Assembly: GCA_026874595.1 (NCBI GenBank)
Contig: CM049318.1
Location: 23,314,456 to 23,378,455 of the forward strand
DNA: 64,000 nucleotides
Source: Sipunculus nudus
Lineage: Eukaryota > Annelida > Sipuncula > Golfingiida > Sipunculidae
Direction of reading: 5' to 3'
Shown piece by piece: positions 23,441 to 35,401 of the stretch. How positions within the stretch are numbered: position 1 is the first letter of the stretch; the number at the start of each line of letters is the position of its first letter. Under the pieces are notes generated by a model. That model worked only from the letters and a program-made list of their open reading frames with translations. It did no database searches and was not told the DNA's origin. The position numbers were made by a program, and so were the translations under genes.

Positions 23441-24442
23441 AAATTGTTAGAAAAATTATAAAACAGTTTATTTCACGTCAGTATGGAATGCTGGGACATC
23501 TGTGTTACCAATAACAGGCCTCTTGTATTTGATAGACAAAATCATTTGTCACGCATTTTCATATATGTTCCCCTATCATCAGATTTGTATAACAGTGAAT
23601 CAGGAAATACGGCGGTTATATTTTTCGCTGCTGTCTGCGCCATGTGGGTAAAGCCCCGATCGGAGTCTGTCAGATGATTTATCTTCTTTTTTAATCGTTA
23701 TACTCTGTCTGTTTGTCGATACTGAGCCAAGTATTAATGACATTATTTATTATATAATTAAATATCATATACATAATTATATGTCCGGGTATTATGAGTA
23801 AAGCCATCATCATTCCGATACAAGTATCACGATGGATTGCTATCGGCCCTCGATATCCGGATTACTTTATATCTAACTTGTATAAGATGGTTATTCAAAA
23901 TTGGAATTAAGAGCTAATTAAGTTTTACACTAAGAACTAGATGCTACTTCCAAGGTAAAGTTGATATATGGGCAATAATTGTGAGAAAATTTGTATAGCT
24001 CTAACTATATATGATAACGCTTCATCATAGAGAGGCTTGGTATTTTGTATTCACTTAGAGTAAATGAGATGTATCCTGGGGCATAGGGTTCTAAGTTGAA
24101 TGTGTTTCATTTATTCGTAATGCCAATTTAGATATGTGTGCGTTAAGAGAGGTTAAGATTAAAGATAAACTATTAAAACCAATTAAAATGTTTTGTAAAC
24201 AATGCATCAAGATTAGATGCAGTAAGATTTTAGTATTTTAGATATCATTTTTACATCCCTTTTAACTTATATACTTTGTGGATTAGGATGCTAGAGATTT
24301 AATTTTAAAAAAAATCAAATTTGACTCATAGTTTTGACAACGTGTTTTAATCTGAACACGTACACGTTGTTTCGTGGTATTACTTTGGTCCTGACGTGGC
24401 GGTACTAGATCTAGCTGTCATTCAATCCTGATGGAGAGAAAT

Positions 24443-24486
24443 TGGCCACGCCTCCAGTCTGCGAGGTAGATATGTATTGTATAAAA
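24443..24486 (+). promoter_or_regulatory. Promoter of lipocalin-like gene 1 (GC/CACC box and TATA box)
   Basis: GGCCACGCCTCCAG at 24444-24457 and TTGTATAAAAT with TATAAAA at 24480-24486, about 95 bp upstream of the ATG. Both motifs and the sequence between them recur upstream of the exon-1 relic at 37889-37927, and a similar arrangement precedes gene 2. Conservation across paralogues supports function. Confidence 0.7.
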
Positions 24487-24578
24487 TCCCTCCCAGCTAG
24501 CAGTCATTCGGATCAACTCGAATTCTGTAGACCACTTGCTTCGGGCACAAAGTGTTCACATACATAACAATATTAACC

Positions 24579-26752
24579 ATGACTGGACAAAGGAAAGTAC
24601 TTTTGCTGATGGTTATTCTTTTTGGTTTCGTCAAACGACCTACCTCAGGTAACTCCTTTTCTCAATCATTCGCTGAATTTGCACTCCTTTGTTATTTTGA
24701 TTTAAAAAGGATAGGTCCATGGCCTGTTGGTGGCACTGTCTATTGAATGAGGATGAAGGTATGCATACGATAAGAATGATGAAGTGTTATTAAGCCTTCT
24801 GGATTTTAGGTTTTATATGCAAGGGGTTAGGAATAATCCAGAAGTCATAACCTGTCTATAAGACATTAGAGCGAATATCTCAGTTTCTATAACAAGATTT
24901 CACCAATATGCCATCGAGGCACCTGCCGGTTCGAACCTTCAGCACCGAAGTTCAACACCTAAACCTCTACGCTACGTCCTGAATCGCACATAAAAAACAA
25001 GTATATATGATATCGAATTATTTTCTTTTCTATAAATGTAAGTAAGATGAACTATAAAAGAAAACTATTGAAACTAATGTTTTAATGGAGGCTGTCTGAA
25101 AATCTGTCAGAAATTCAAAGAAATGCCTAGTTTTCGCACATATTTATTAAATTCCTATGTATAACCGGAAAGAGACAACATTAATGATTTTTTGATAATC
25201 ATGCTGTACCTTTATCCATAATAAAATTGAGGTACTTCAAGATATCAGGAGGTCGACTCGCACAAACAGTCGTGCTGTTTATATAGTAAGTCATATATAA
25301 ACTTTATTTATTTTACATGGATTGTACAACTAGTCATAATAACTAATGCGAGGCACTCTCCATGGCTCGAATGTTGGCGCTCGGTAGGAAATCGTAGGGC
25401 CCGGAGAAAAACCGCCGACATGGACGGGCAACTGCAACCCACTCTCATAGCCACGCAGGGAATCGAACCCGGGTGGCCAGCGCAAAAGGCCGAGCGTTTT
25501 ACCACTCAGCTGTCCAGGTCCCTGATTTCCTTTAAAGACAAGATCTAATCGATTGAACGCTTTATAGTTTCCAGATTTATCAAACTATAAATGTGGGGAA
25601 GGTTTTTAAATTTTAGTTTTAAAAAATCAAGACCACAATGTTTTCATACACAGAGAATAGACGTGGTGTTTAAAGATATACAACTAGCTTTATAACAAAT
25701 ATGAAGATTATATAAAACTGACAATCCATTTTTAAGAGAAAACCTAAGTCTCTGATAAAATTTCTCTAAAATATAAACAATAATTGTAACTGAGGCATTT
25801 ATACTGGTGTCCACACAGGGCTGCACATTATAGCTCAATACAACTGTGTGCTTTCTTTCCATGGTTATTGTAATGCCTGTAAAGTTTATGCAAATGCAAG
25901 TGTGCTGAACAAGGCAATATACTAGGATACTGTGTTCGTAACTTGACGTGCACGATAAAAAAAAAGTATAGGAGATTCGCAATTAAAATGGTTCACTTAA
26001 CTATATACTTTATACCAATAATATATTTTCTTCTCTGTTTAGCATGCACAACCAGCAATGTTCCTGTTGACCGGGACTTCCAGGAAGATATGGTAATGAC
26101 ATTACCTTCCTATTACCTGTGTTTTCCCTTTAGCTGTATATGTTTCAATATTTGTATTAGTTTTAAGGCGTTTTTTGTTTTAGGTGCAGTATATTCGGAA
26201 ACCTGTACGAAATCCGTACTTTTGGTTCCCATATATCAGAATAACCTACCATTTAAACACACACACATATAAATATATATATATATATATATATATGTGT
26301 GTAAAATGTTTATATTAATTGTATAGCCCACACGAATAAAAAAAAACATACTATAATGAAAACATTAAAAAAAAAAGTAAAAAAAAGTTATTTGTATGAT
26401 GATGATGATTATTATAAATGATATTAATTATAATATTAAATATATTAATATCAATTTAATATTATTATTATTAGATCCTGGGAAGATGGGTCAGCTGGCG
26501 TAATTATGAGTCTAATCCATCTAAGGCATTCGGTCACGTCATTCACATTTATAAAGATGATGGTAATCTCTATATTCAGGAGAAATTTGTGTGAGTATTT
26601 ACACACGAAAATGCCATTTTGTTTGTTTATTTCCAACCAATATTAATTGGATGCTTAATATTCATATGCAGCAAATTGATACAACTAGTACTCAGAATTC
26701 CTATAACATTCATCAGTTAAACTTGTAAAAGAGTAAACAAATATTTATACAG

Positions 26753-26805
<53 letters not shown>

Positions 26806-26882
26806 GCAGAAACTTTTTAAAACACTACTTCGGAAGTGAATATCAGTTGTGTTTGACACATGCGAGAATTTGTTTGCTATGA

Positions 26883-26977
<95 letters not shown>

Positions 26978-28804
26978 GAGAGAGAGAGAGATGTATATAA
27001 TGGCACGAAAGAAAAAGAAAAATTGTCGTTTTCAGAGAGAATGGTACTGGAAGATGTGTCACAGGTGTCCCCGAATCGCTTGAACCAGGAGAAGAGAGCG
27101 GATCGTATCGAACGGAAGAATGTAAGTTATCATTTTTGATATTAGTATTAGAATATAATTAATTCATTTACTTGGTGAATTGTGATTAGCAAAGATAAAA
27201 ACTTTACAGACAACATTAGAATTATATTGATGCAAACATTTAATATGACATAAAGTAGGAAAGCATGACAACGAACATTAATGCATAAATTTATGAATTA
27301 AAATTAAAACTAGAAGTTCTAAGTTCATACAAGAATTTATAAAAATAATATAAAAAATGATCCTCCGAATATTAGTCTGATTTCTTGGGATACTTCGAAT
27401 AGAACTAAGGAATATAAATTGTGGAATACATTTTAACTCTAAGTCATTTTCCTGCTGATATTTCCAATCATAATCGACCGCAGGATTGTTATTGTAAAGG
27501 GACTTACTGATCAATCAGTTGGCAAATTGTCTGTGTTAACATCTAAATTTAAAAAGACAGGGATGCACATCTGATTAGGAACGTATAAAAAAACAGAAAT
27601 ATATGTATATTAACACTATTAATTTTATTTTCAGCTGAGAAAATCCGGTTCCTGAAAGTAAGCAGCAGGTACATTGTGATCTTCCAATGCTTTACTGAGG
27701 AAAATGGAAAATGCACTGACCATGCAGCAACCATCGCCTACCCACCTGGGGATAAATCAAAGGATGATCTGGAGGCCGCTGAAGATGAATATATTTCAGA
27801 TGCCTGCGCTGATCCCAATAAATATGGTGAAAACACAGGCACAGGTAATTACCTTTTTTACGAATGACACATCATTTGCTCAGCTGGCTGAGTCTTCTTA
27901 GCTTTATCGACTGGCCTTCGTCCGTCCTCTGTCTGTTACCAGGGCACATGTCACTACCGTTACTCCTGCAAACCATCTTATATAAAATCAAGGTAAGCCC
28001 CTCTCTATGGAAAAAAATCAAGTTACAGTGACAAATTGTGCGAGCTATAGCGCAAAAACAATATCTTGAGCACTCAGATAGCCAGAATCATGTAGACAAA
28101 TATGCAAAAGAAAGATTTTTCCATGGATTTTTTTTTCAGCATGCAACTTAATAAATGAATCAGACCAAAATTTTTTAAGTCGTAGTGGGATTGATTGCCA
28201 CCTTATGGTTGACTATAGTACGTGTGTGCATGTAATGAATATGACCAAATATCGCAGAAACGTATACGACCATCAAATCCAAATTTAGCATTAATATATG
28301 TCATCGACATAGAAAGTGTATATAAAGTGCGGGTGTCAGTTGGCCTTGTCTTCTCATTTGCAAGTCAAAATGTGGTATTTCACTTTCCAAAGTAAAACAG
28401 AAATTGCACACTTTAGGTTTCATACCATGGATATCAGTTTCAGTAGAATAAGTGTAATTCAGTGATGATGAATTATTTTCAAGATATGTTTTTTCGCTAG
28501 TTTGAATTTTACACAAGTGTTTTATATTTATAATGTTACATTTTTAATGATACCAATTACCTCATTTTACAAGCAAATGTTCGTTTGACTGGAATTACAG
28601 TGTAAGCCGCTTGACGTCAAAATGATATTTTCCAATTTTTCACTTTAAAGTCAAATTAAAAAATGCACTGTAACTGTATGTTAAGGTAAACTGTATTAGT
28701 GTAAGGATATTCTTGTAAAAAACTGTTGGAATATTAAGTAGCAAATTTGAAGCACTCTATATGTGCTTCTTTCAGCCTGCGTCGGCACAGGATCAGGGAA
28801 TTAA
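24579..28804 (+). CDS. Secreted lipocalin-like protein 1 (six exons; last exon possibly frameshifted)
   Basis: Exons: 24579-24648, 26043-26092, 26475-26590, 27036-27121, 27635-27844, 28776-28804; all introns GT..AG with compatible phases, 186 residues. A hydrophobic signal peptide (about residues 1-23) precedes Cys25. LGRWVSW (42-48) fits the lipocalin GxW motif; RYIVIFQCF (119-127) with Cys126 and Cys134 fits the strand-H region; DACADPN has Cys165. It is probably an extracellular carrier of small hydrophobic ligands. In exon 6 a TAA occurs at 28802, but shifting by one base opens a further 54 codons ([15 protein letters not shown] and on) to a TGA at 28964, so one extra A near 28799 may be a mutation, allele or assembly error. 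AATAAA lies at 29156. The lipocalin assignment rests on motifs and exon layout; the gene structure itself is well supported by the paralogue at 61251. Confidence 0.72.
24795..24992 (-). repeat. tRNA-derived SINE (family A) in intron 1 of lipocalin gene 1
   Basis: Minus strand: GACGTAGCGTAGAGG (A-box region) and GAAGGTTCGAACCGG (B box), followed by a body with CTCTAATGTCTTATAGACAG and TGGATTATTCC shared with the SINE at 29856. Likely of leucine- or serine-type tRNA origin. Confidence 0.7.
25350..25525 (-). repeat. tRNA-derived SINE (family B) in intron 1 of lipocalin gene 1
   Basis: Minus strand: GGACAGCTGAGTGGTAAAAC (A box) and CCCGGGTTCGATTCCCTGCG (B box), then a central domain containing GTCGGCGGTTTTTCTCCGGG and TTTCCTACCG, reminiscent of the conserved central domains of many metazoan SINEs. 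It is unrelated to family A. Confidence 0.78.
26755..26994. repeat. TA and TA/GA compound microsatellites in lipocalin intron 3
   Basis: (TA)n at 26755-26802 and (TA)n followed by (GA)n at 26887-26990, ending 45 bp before exon 4. The GA strand is purine-pure and the minus-strand CT tract could be read as an extended pyrimidine tract by the spliceosome in antisense only. Confidence 0.93.
27882..28030 (+). repeat. Fragment of the GTCC-rich dispersed repeat in lipocalin intron 5
   Basis: TTTGCTCAGCTGGCTGAGTC and CCTTCGTCCGTCCTCTGTCT resemble the head of the repeat at 13398. It diverges downstream. Confidence 0.5.
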
Positions 28805-29155
28805 TACAAAGAAATTTGAAGAGGCAGTGAAAGGCTATAACCCTTCTGATTCAGCCATCCACTGGAGGTGGGACTTTGGGAAGAAAAGGCACACGCTCTC
28901 CAGAAATGGCACATACTCGTCAAGAGACCGACTCTACTTTAAAATATGTAAATTGCCCGGGTGATGACACTAATTGTCACTTTAATTGGAAGCCAACAAT
29001 TACTTTATGATTATTATGAGCAAAATTACAAGGATTGAGTCTAAGATACTTTGCTATAATTCTTATTTCCCATGGTCTGATACAATCGTTTTTAGTAATT
29101 TCAGAATTTATGGAACTATAGGTTTACTAAACATGGTTACATTACTAGATAATTT

Positions 29156-29161
29156 AATAAA
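29156..29161 (+). terminator. Polyadenylation signal downstream of lipocalin-like gene 1
   Basis: AATAAA 190 bp after the longer-frame stop at 28964; no nearer canonical signal was noticed. Confidence 0.4.
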
Positions 29162-29855
29162 GAGAGTAGTGATGCCATATGAAGTGTTCTATTTATTTTA
29201 GTGTCTCTTTTGCACCATTATTGTTTTGCATGATTAGATATATTCCCGCCATATTACAAATCTGATATGTTATTTACTGTGTGCTTTGATTACTCATATG
29301 GGCATACAAACGTACATCACCAGCATTCCATAAGCTAAAACAAATAACACCGGTTTGTCAGTTTTTCTCACACATACATTTCACTGGATCTTCATATGGG
29401 ACCCGTAGGGGCAAAAGAAAAGGTATATGTTATATGGCCCAAGTGTTCTACACACAAACAGAGTCACCTCTGAATAGAACGAATCCAGAATGAGACTATG
29501 ATGTTATTATAAACGATGTTGACAACTGCAAAAAAAAATATATTTTTTTTAATTACATGTTCCCTGTGTTACAAAATGTCAACTGGACATCTCGATCAAT
29601 TAATTGTAGTAGCCTCATCCGCCACTAGGTGTCAGCACTAGCCCTCTTTTCATTCAAAATATCCACCTGCCTGTCCTAAAACCTCCACTTCTTTACTAGC
29701 TCATGAAATACAGTTTGATTCATATTTGCAAACAAAGAACTCAAAAAACAGCTGAATAGTTCCGATAGAAAAGTTCTCATGGCAAAATATTGTCAGACTG
29801 ATATATATTTTAAGCCAGTCCATCATGGATAGGATCTTCACCTCTGTTTGGGGTA

Positions 29856-30125
29856 GGACGTAACAGAGTGGTTAAGGCGTTGGACTTTGGAGCTGTAGGT
29901 CGTCGGCATAGTGATAACATTTCTATAGAGCTTGAGACATCCAGTCTAATGTCTTAATGACATGTTATGACTGGATTATTCCAACCGGGTGAATGTTAAA
30001 ACTGAAATAAAGAAGTCTTGATAAAAAAATACCATTCATATGACACCTTCCATCTCATTAAAGAAAGCTACCAACAGACCATGGATCTATCCTTTAGAAA
30101 TAATCCCTTTTTAATGCAGGCCTAA
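29856..30125 (+). repeat. tRNA-derived SINE (family A), plus strand
   Basis: GACGTAACAGAGTGGTTAAG and GTTGGACTTTGGAGC give a leucine/serine-like tRNA head with a damaged B box. The body (CTAATGTCTTAATGACATG, TGGATTATTCC) matches the copy at 24795. The 3' part (CTGAAATAAAGAAGTCTT, CATATG(A/C)CACCTTCCA) recurs at 30262-30910, where a MITE interrupts it. Confidence 0.72.
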
Positions 30126-30261
30126 CGATGATGGAGTAAGCCAACAGAACAACAGGAACAGCAGCCTATTTCTACACATTTCTGCAGGCTAAGGACAAAT
30201 AGGTTTTCCTACTTGATCGCCTCGAATCTTTTATTTATCAATGTATTACAATGGAGAATAG

Positions 30262-30910
30262 CTCTCATGTCTTAATAATAGGTTATGATTGAATTATTCC
30301 TACCCATGTGAATTTAAAGGGCCGAATCGCCTATCTGACCATTATAAACTAAAGGCAATCCCTTGGAGCTTTCATAAAAATAGGCCGGAAAAAGTGGATA
30401 TCACTGCACACAGGTTGCTTGTTTTGTTTGTATCAACGTGTTTATAATATGTGGAGCCCGCCAAAATAATCAAAACAAATTCAAAAAGGGCATCTGGCTG
30501 CAAGTCAGATAAGTCAGAGCTTATGGCGTTTTGCAACAATTGACCTTACTACCTCTGCATATATGCAACCTTCCACCTTAGGTTTCATGATTTTTCCGTT
30601 TGTCAACATTGCTGAGTTTACAAACACGTTGTTGATAAACAAGTTTACACATCCTCCACGAAGGCCTTTTTTTAAGAATTTTTCACAACCAAAATTACCC
30701 TACGATCATGAATATATACACTGAGGAAGCCATATATCACATAATTATTTTTTTTCAAACGGTAGGTGATTAGGCACCTGTAAAAACTGAAATTAAGAAG
30801 TCTTAATAATAGAATACCATTCATATGCCACCTTCCACCTTCTTCGATAAACAGTGCCATCAAAAGACCATGAAAAAAAAAACTTTTTTTCTGCAGGCTT
30901 TAAGATGCGG
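30262..30910 (+). repeat. Second SINE 3' copy interrupted by a MITE
   Basis: GTCTTAATAATAGGTTATGA and GAATTATTCC (30270-30300) continue after the insertion as AACTGAAATTAAGAAGTCTT (30786). The copy at 29930-30110 is the uninterrupted version. Confidence 0.7.
30319..30778. mobile_element. 460-bp MITE inserted in the SINE copy
   Basis: Left end GGGCCGAATCGCCTATCTG; right end, complemented, GGTGCCTAATCACCTACCG (an imperfect inverted repeat). Boundaries are fixed by comparison with the empty copy at 29990-30010. The duplication is TTAAA-like but degenerate (TTTAAA left, GTAAAA right), so the superfamily is uncertain; a TTAA-targeting family is possible. No coding sequence. Confidence 0.68.
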
Positions 30911-31019
30911 CCCAATGTATTATAAAAGTTCATGTAAACATTATGTTTCCGTTATCTTTATACAGGCAACATTTTTTTCTTCAGACACAGATAGAAAAAT
31001 ACATAATAAGCTAGGATGA

Positions 31020-32290
31020 TAATGATACTTTCCCCTTATTTAAGTTCTGGAAAAGGTTGAAAACCTGGTTTAAGAAATAACTTTGCTTCCTACGCCTTGG
31101 CAATAAAGTCCCTGGGAAAATAGATAAAATGCATTCTATTAAATTGTCTAATTCATATTGTGTGTTATGCATGGTTTTGTGACATCACTGACATAATAGA
31201 TTATCCCCTTGGCAGAGCCTGTGCTTTCTTACAATGCACTCTCTTAAATAAAATAAAACTGTGACTAGCACAAAAAAATGAGATCAGAAAAAAATTTACT
31301 ATTTTCAACACTGAGCTTTTTGTATAATAAAGAACATGATTTCTTGTCTGTCTTTCTGAAGTCAACACAGGAGAACTAAATTAATTGCCTCAGCCTTAAC
31401 AACGAAGATGGCTTCATTTGCTGGTTAAAATGTTGCTATGGTTGATTCGATACATATGACAACACTTCTTATTGTCTTGCTATTCATTGTCCTGCTATTA
31501 AACACCGAAATAAAACTGATATTTGGAAAATTGCTAGATAATAACAAAAATATCAGAGCCTCATGATAAAAAATACTTTGTCGAATGACCAAAACGTGTG
31601 ACAGGAGACGTCATAACAAGTGTTTTTATCTTCAGGATGGTTGGTTTAAATCTGAAAATATGCATGCATATAAACACTATCATGCTCCATATATGATCTG
31701 CTACTTATTTTGTTCACGGACTATCTTAACGGGCTTGCTGAATTCTATGGCATGTATATGACGAACTAACCCAGTCCCAGTATACTCGGATGAAATGCTT
31801 GCCACAATTATAGATACGATAAAGGAATTTTTTTACAATAAGTAGATAAAGTATAATACAAAACAGGATTTTGAGAATTAAACTTTAGAGCCGTATCTAC
31901 ACATGTTTGAGATTATACCATCACTCCCCAACCATATAAAGCAATGGAAAAGTAATGAGGTACATCGTGTTCAGCTGAAGACCAGAGAATACACCTGATA
32001 TAAATCCAAAGTCCCGGTGATAATAAATAAAGCAGCATTTAGCTTTACATATGACTTTTTTACAATACATGCGAAATAAAAAATGATTACAAACAGGTAC
32101 TGCTCTGATTATACTGTGGCAACTGCCTTATGAACCAGAAAAGGAACTCTAGTATTTGCTAATTTTTCGTCATGACAGGTCCTGTGGAGCAGATATGTCT
32201 ATAAAATAATACATGTGTTGGACAGATTTATATATCTGCTCCTAACTGTTACAAACGAGAAACGTTGCCTTGGTCAATATAGCCATAAAA
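31020..32290. other. Gene-free AT-rich stretch
   Basis: No exon, repeat array or recognisable element was seen here. Confidence 0.5.
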
Positions 32291-32295
32291 CATCA

Positions 32296-32612
32296 GGTGT
32301 TATGCCACTATACCATATAAGGTACAGAGAAGCTATGTGCATTAAGCAGACTGAGCCTACAAACATCATTTGATCTAAAATACAGAGCCAAAAATTAAAT
32401 TATTTTGTCAGAGTAACGTTATCAATTAAACACATCTAGACGTATGTTATGTCATATGTAATATGTCATTATACCATATGAGGTACAGACAAGCTATGTG
32501 CAAATTAATTAAGCAGACTCGGCCTAGAAACACCATGAGATCTGAAATACAGAGCCAAAAGTTAAACCAATTTGTCGGAGTAACGTTATCAGTTAAACCT
32601 ATCTATAGAATA
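32296..32612. repeat. Two tandem copies of a ~165-bp unit
   Basis: Copies begin at TATGCCACTATACCATATAA (32299) and ATGTCATTATACCATATGAG (32464). Both contain GGTACAGA(G/C)AAGCTATGTG, ATACAGAGCCAAAA and GTAACGTTATCA. No coding sense. Confidence 0.8.
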
Positions 32613-32735
32613 TTTTCCTTTTGAAAAGACATAACAAAGAGGTTAGTTTATATAGCATATATTACACTTGAGCACAAAATGTCGCCAATTAATACTAAAA
32701 TTCTTTATTAACGAGTTCATTGCCGTTATCCTTTT

Positions 32736-33400
32736 TTGAGCTCATCTGTCTGTAAGTCATATGTGCTATAGCGATCACCTCTGTCCAGCGTTCCTCGTAA
32801 ATCATTACTGTTAGACCTAGAAACTTCTAACTGTACATCCAGGGAGATCCAAGGCAAATATTCTTTGAAACCTGAATTTAAGTCATGGTGACATATTCTT
32901 CGACCTACTGGCCAAAAACATGATTTTGATTACCCAGACAGTCAGATGGGGTACAGATTGTATCCATAAAGCTTAGAATCTTCTATCGTAAAATTCTGGG
33001 AGGTCGCAGGTAATGTCTTTGAAAAATTGATATGAGGTCACCGTGACCTTTATCCTGTCACCTAAAGGGCAAAAATGTCATATGAACACCATGTATATCA
33101 TACGGGTACAAATCACAACTGTTAGGCCTAGAGATCTTTTAACGCAGCATCCAGGGAAGTCGTAGGTAAATCTCCTAGGAAAACTAAAAGTAGGTCATAA
33201 TAACTTATACTGTGGGACATACGGGGCGAAAACATAATGTTGAGCACCCAGACAGTCGACGGGGCACAAATTGTATCCATTAAGCCTAGAATCTTGCAAC
33301 ATAAAATTCTGGAGGGTCCTTGCAAACATGAAATAAGGTCACCTTGACCTATATTCTGCCACCTGTAAGAAAAATAATGTCACGTGGGCATTCTGTCGGA
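32736..33400. repeat. GTCC-repeat head followed by tandem ~150-bp units
   Basis: The head (GAGCTCATCTGTCTGTAAGT) resembles the hairpin start at 13398. It is followed by about four diverged units, each with GTTAG(A/G)CCTAGA or AAGC(T/C)TAGAATCTT, then a (G)GGAGGTC/AGGGAGAT word and AGGTCA(C) with GACCT. The unit spacing (about 150 bp) and paired units (about 300 bp) suggest stepwise duplication. Confidence 0.65.
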
Positions 33401-33789
33401 TGGGAAACCCTGAATAAGGTTCGTGTGTCCATTTTCTAAGGACAAACGTCTGATTTTTGGCATTCTGCAGTCATTCTATCTATTGTTCAAGGTTCCTTAA
33501 CAACTATTAAGGAACCTTCAGATCATAACATTAATAATTAATACACACATCCCCTGTTTGTCAAATTCAGCTGGGCGTCATGGCCCAGTGGCTATTTGAT
33601 TACTTTCTCTTCAAGAGTATTTTTAAATATATTTACAATGCCTGTTTTGGTGACATTGATATAAGAAATATAGAATGGTTTAATAATCAGCCACACAACC
33701 AAGACTGACAGTTCCCCTGATAAAAGGATGGTGGCATAAATCTACAGACTGATGAACAAAGCAAACTTTTCTGTTAAGTATAATTGTAT

Positions 33790-35117
33790 TTTATTATAGG
33801 TCACGAGGTAGTAAAGTATATAGTTGTTGCCTGGATGCCAGCAAAGCCTTTGACAGACTTTATTTTGGTAAAATGTTTTCCTTACTTATTAAAAAGGGGA
33901 TTCCTGGGGTTATCGTAAGACTTCTTTATGATCAATATAAAAATCAATCAATATGTGTTGCATGGAATGGTGAGACATCTGATAGTTTCTGTTCAAAAAA
34001 TGGAGTGAAACAGGGCGGGGTGCTTAGTCCACTAATATTTAACCTATACATTGATGAATTGTTATCCAGATTACGTTTAAGCGATATTGGGTGTCACATT
34101 GGACACAAATATGCAGGCTGTCTGGCCTACGCTGATGACCTGATGCTATTGGCACCATCGGCAAGCGGGTTACAAAAATTAGTGAATATCTGTAGCAAGT
34201 ATGGGATAGAGTATTCCATAACATACAATCATAAAAAATCAGTATGTTTAGAATTTGGTAATGAATTAAATATGGATTATCCAACTATTGTTTTAGATAA
34301 CAATAAGTTAATTTGGGAAAATAGGATTAAATACTTAGGTATAAATATTTCTAGTTCTCTCACAGACAGTGATGACATATGCCGTAAGAGAGCGGATTTC
34401 TTTGTGAAAGTAAACTCTCTTGTAGGGAACTTTGGTCATCTTCCTAGAAAGTTGGTGAATATATTATTTTCCCAATATTGCTGTTCGTTTTATGGTTCAC
34501 AGAGTTGGAAACTCAAAAGTACAGATATTGCCTCTCTCATCACTGCATATAATAAAGGTTTGAGATGTATTTTGAAACTACCTCCAACAGCTCATAAATA
34601 TATTGTATTAAATATAGCCGGGAAGAAACCATTAAGATGTCAGTTAGAATTGCGTTTCATGAACATGTTTTATTCTATGTATAGTTCAGACAATTCTCTT
34701 GTTTCACATGTAGCTCGGAATGCTTGTCGAGACCTTTTGACTCATCTTGGTGGCAATATTAGCTACATGATGGAGCAGTATGGGTTTTTATACGCAAAAA
34801 TGTCCAAATCATACCAAAAAGAGATTAGAAAACAGATTATTAATAGATTCTCATTTAATGAAGATGAATATGCTCAGGCAGAGTTGGTAAGAGAAATTAT
34901 TGAATGTCTTGATTGTACGATGTATGTAGAAAATTTTGACAGGGCAGATTTAGAACATATGCTTGCCGTGATATCCACTCAATAAGCAAGCACAACGGCT
35001 TTTGACTATGCACACTTTATATTTTTGTTATAAAGCACGACAAATCTCTGCACTTTTTCATGACCATATATATTATATTGTACAATGTATGTACGAAATA
35101 AATGATAATGATAATTA
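33790..35117 (+). mobile_element. 5'-truncated non-LTR retrotransposon (LINE A), reverse transcriptase and C-terminus
   Basis: An open frame from about 33793 to 34985 shows reverse transcriptase motif A (CCLDASKAFDR), motif B (GVKQGGVLSPLIFNLYIDEL) and motif C (YADDLMLLAP), then thumb and C-terminal sequence. Everything upstream of motif A is missing, as expected from incomplete reverse transcription. The 3' region ends in AATAAATGATAATGATAAT, a short repeat tail typical of CR1/L2-type elements. The frame has no internal stop over some 395 codons, so the insertion is fairly young, but it cannot mobilise itself without the missing N-terminal half. Clade assignment is tentative. Confidence 0.88.
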
Positions 35118-35217
35118 AAGATGATCAAGAATGTAATTTTCCGCATGAAGGGGGGTCAGTAATGACTCAATTCTTCGTTGTCAATGGCTACCGACTTACC
35201 GAATGTGCAGGCTAATT

Positions 35218-35220
<3 letters not shown>

Positions 35221-35260
<40 letters not shown>

Positions 35261-35284
35261 CTAATTCATATATATATATATTTG
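35221..35284. repeat. TA microsatellite
   Basis: (TA)n at 35221-35257 followed by a duplicated flank GCTAATTCATATATATATAT. Confidence 0.9.
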
Positions 35285-35401
35285 CCAGGATAATTATTTA
35301 AGTTTTTATCTCGCTTCCATCAAATAATTGAGTAACGTTTCAGTCTTACATTACAAATGTGTAACTCCCGGCTCAAAGTCGTTAATAGACAACAGTTATC
35401 A

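Noticed and set aside
24579-24648. Upstream in-frame start at 24552 for lipocalin gene 1
   Set aside because: The codon at 24552 is GTG, not ATG; the first ATG is 24579 in a good ACCATG context and gives a standard signal peptide.
25644-25982. 112-codon minus-strand ORF in lipocalin intron 1
   Set aside because: No motif, no splice signals and AT-rich codon use typical of chance frames.
26713-27139. ORFs of alternating Tyr-Ile, Arg-Glu or Ser-Leu
   Set aside because: TA and GA microsatellite translations; the real exon here is 27036-27121.
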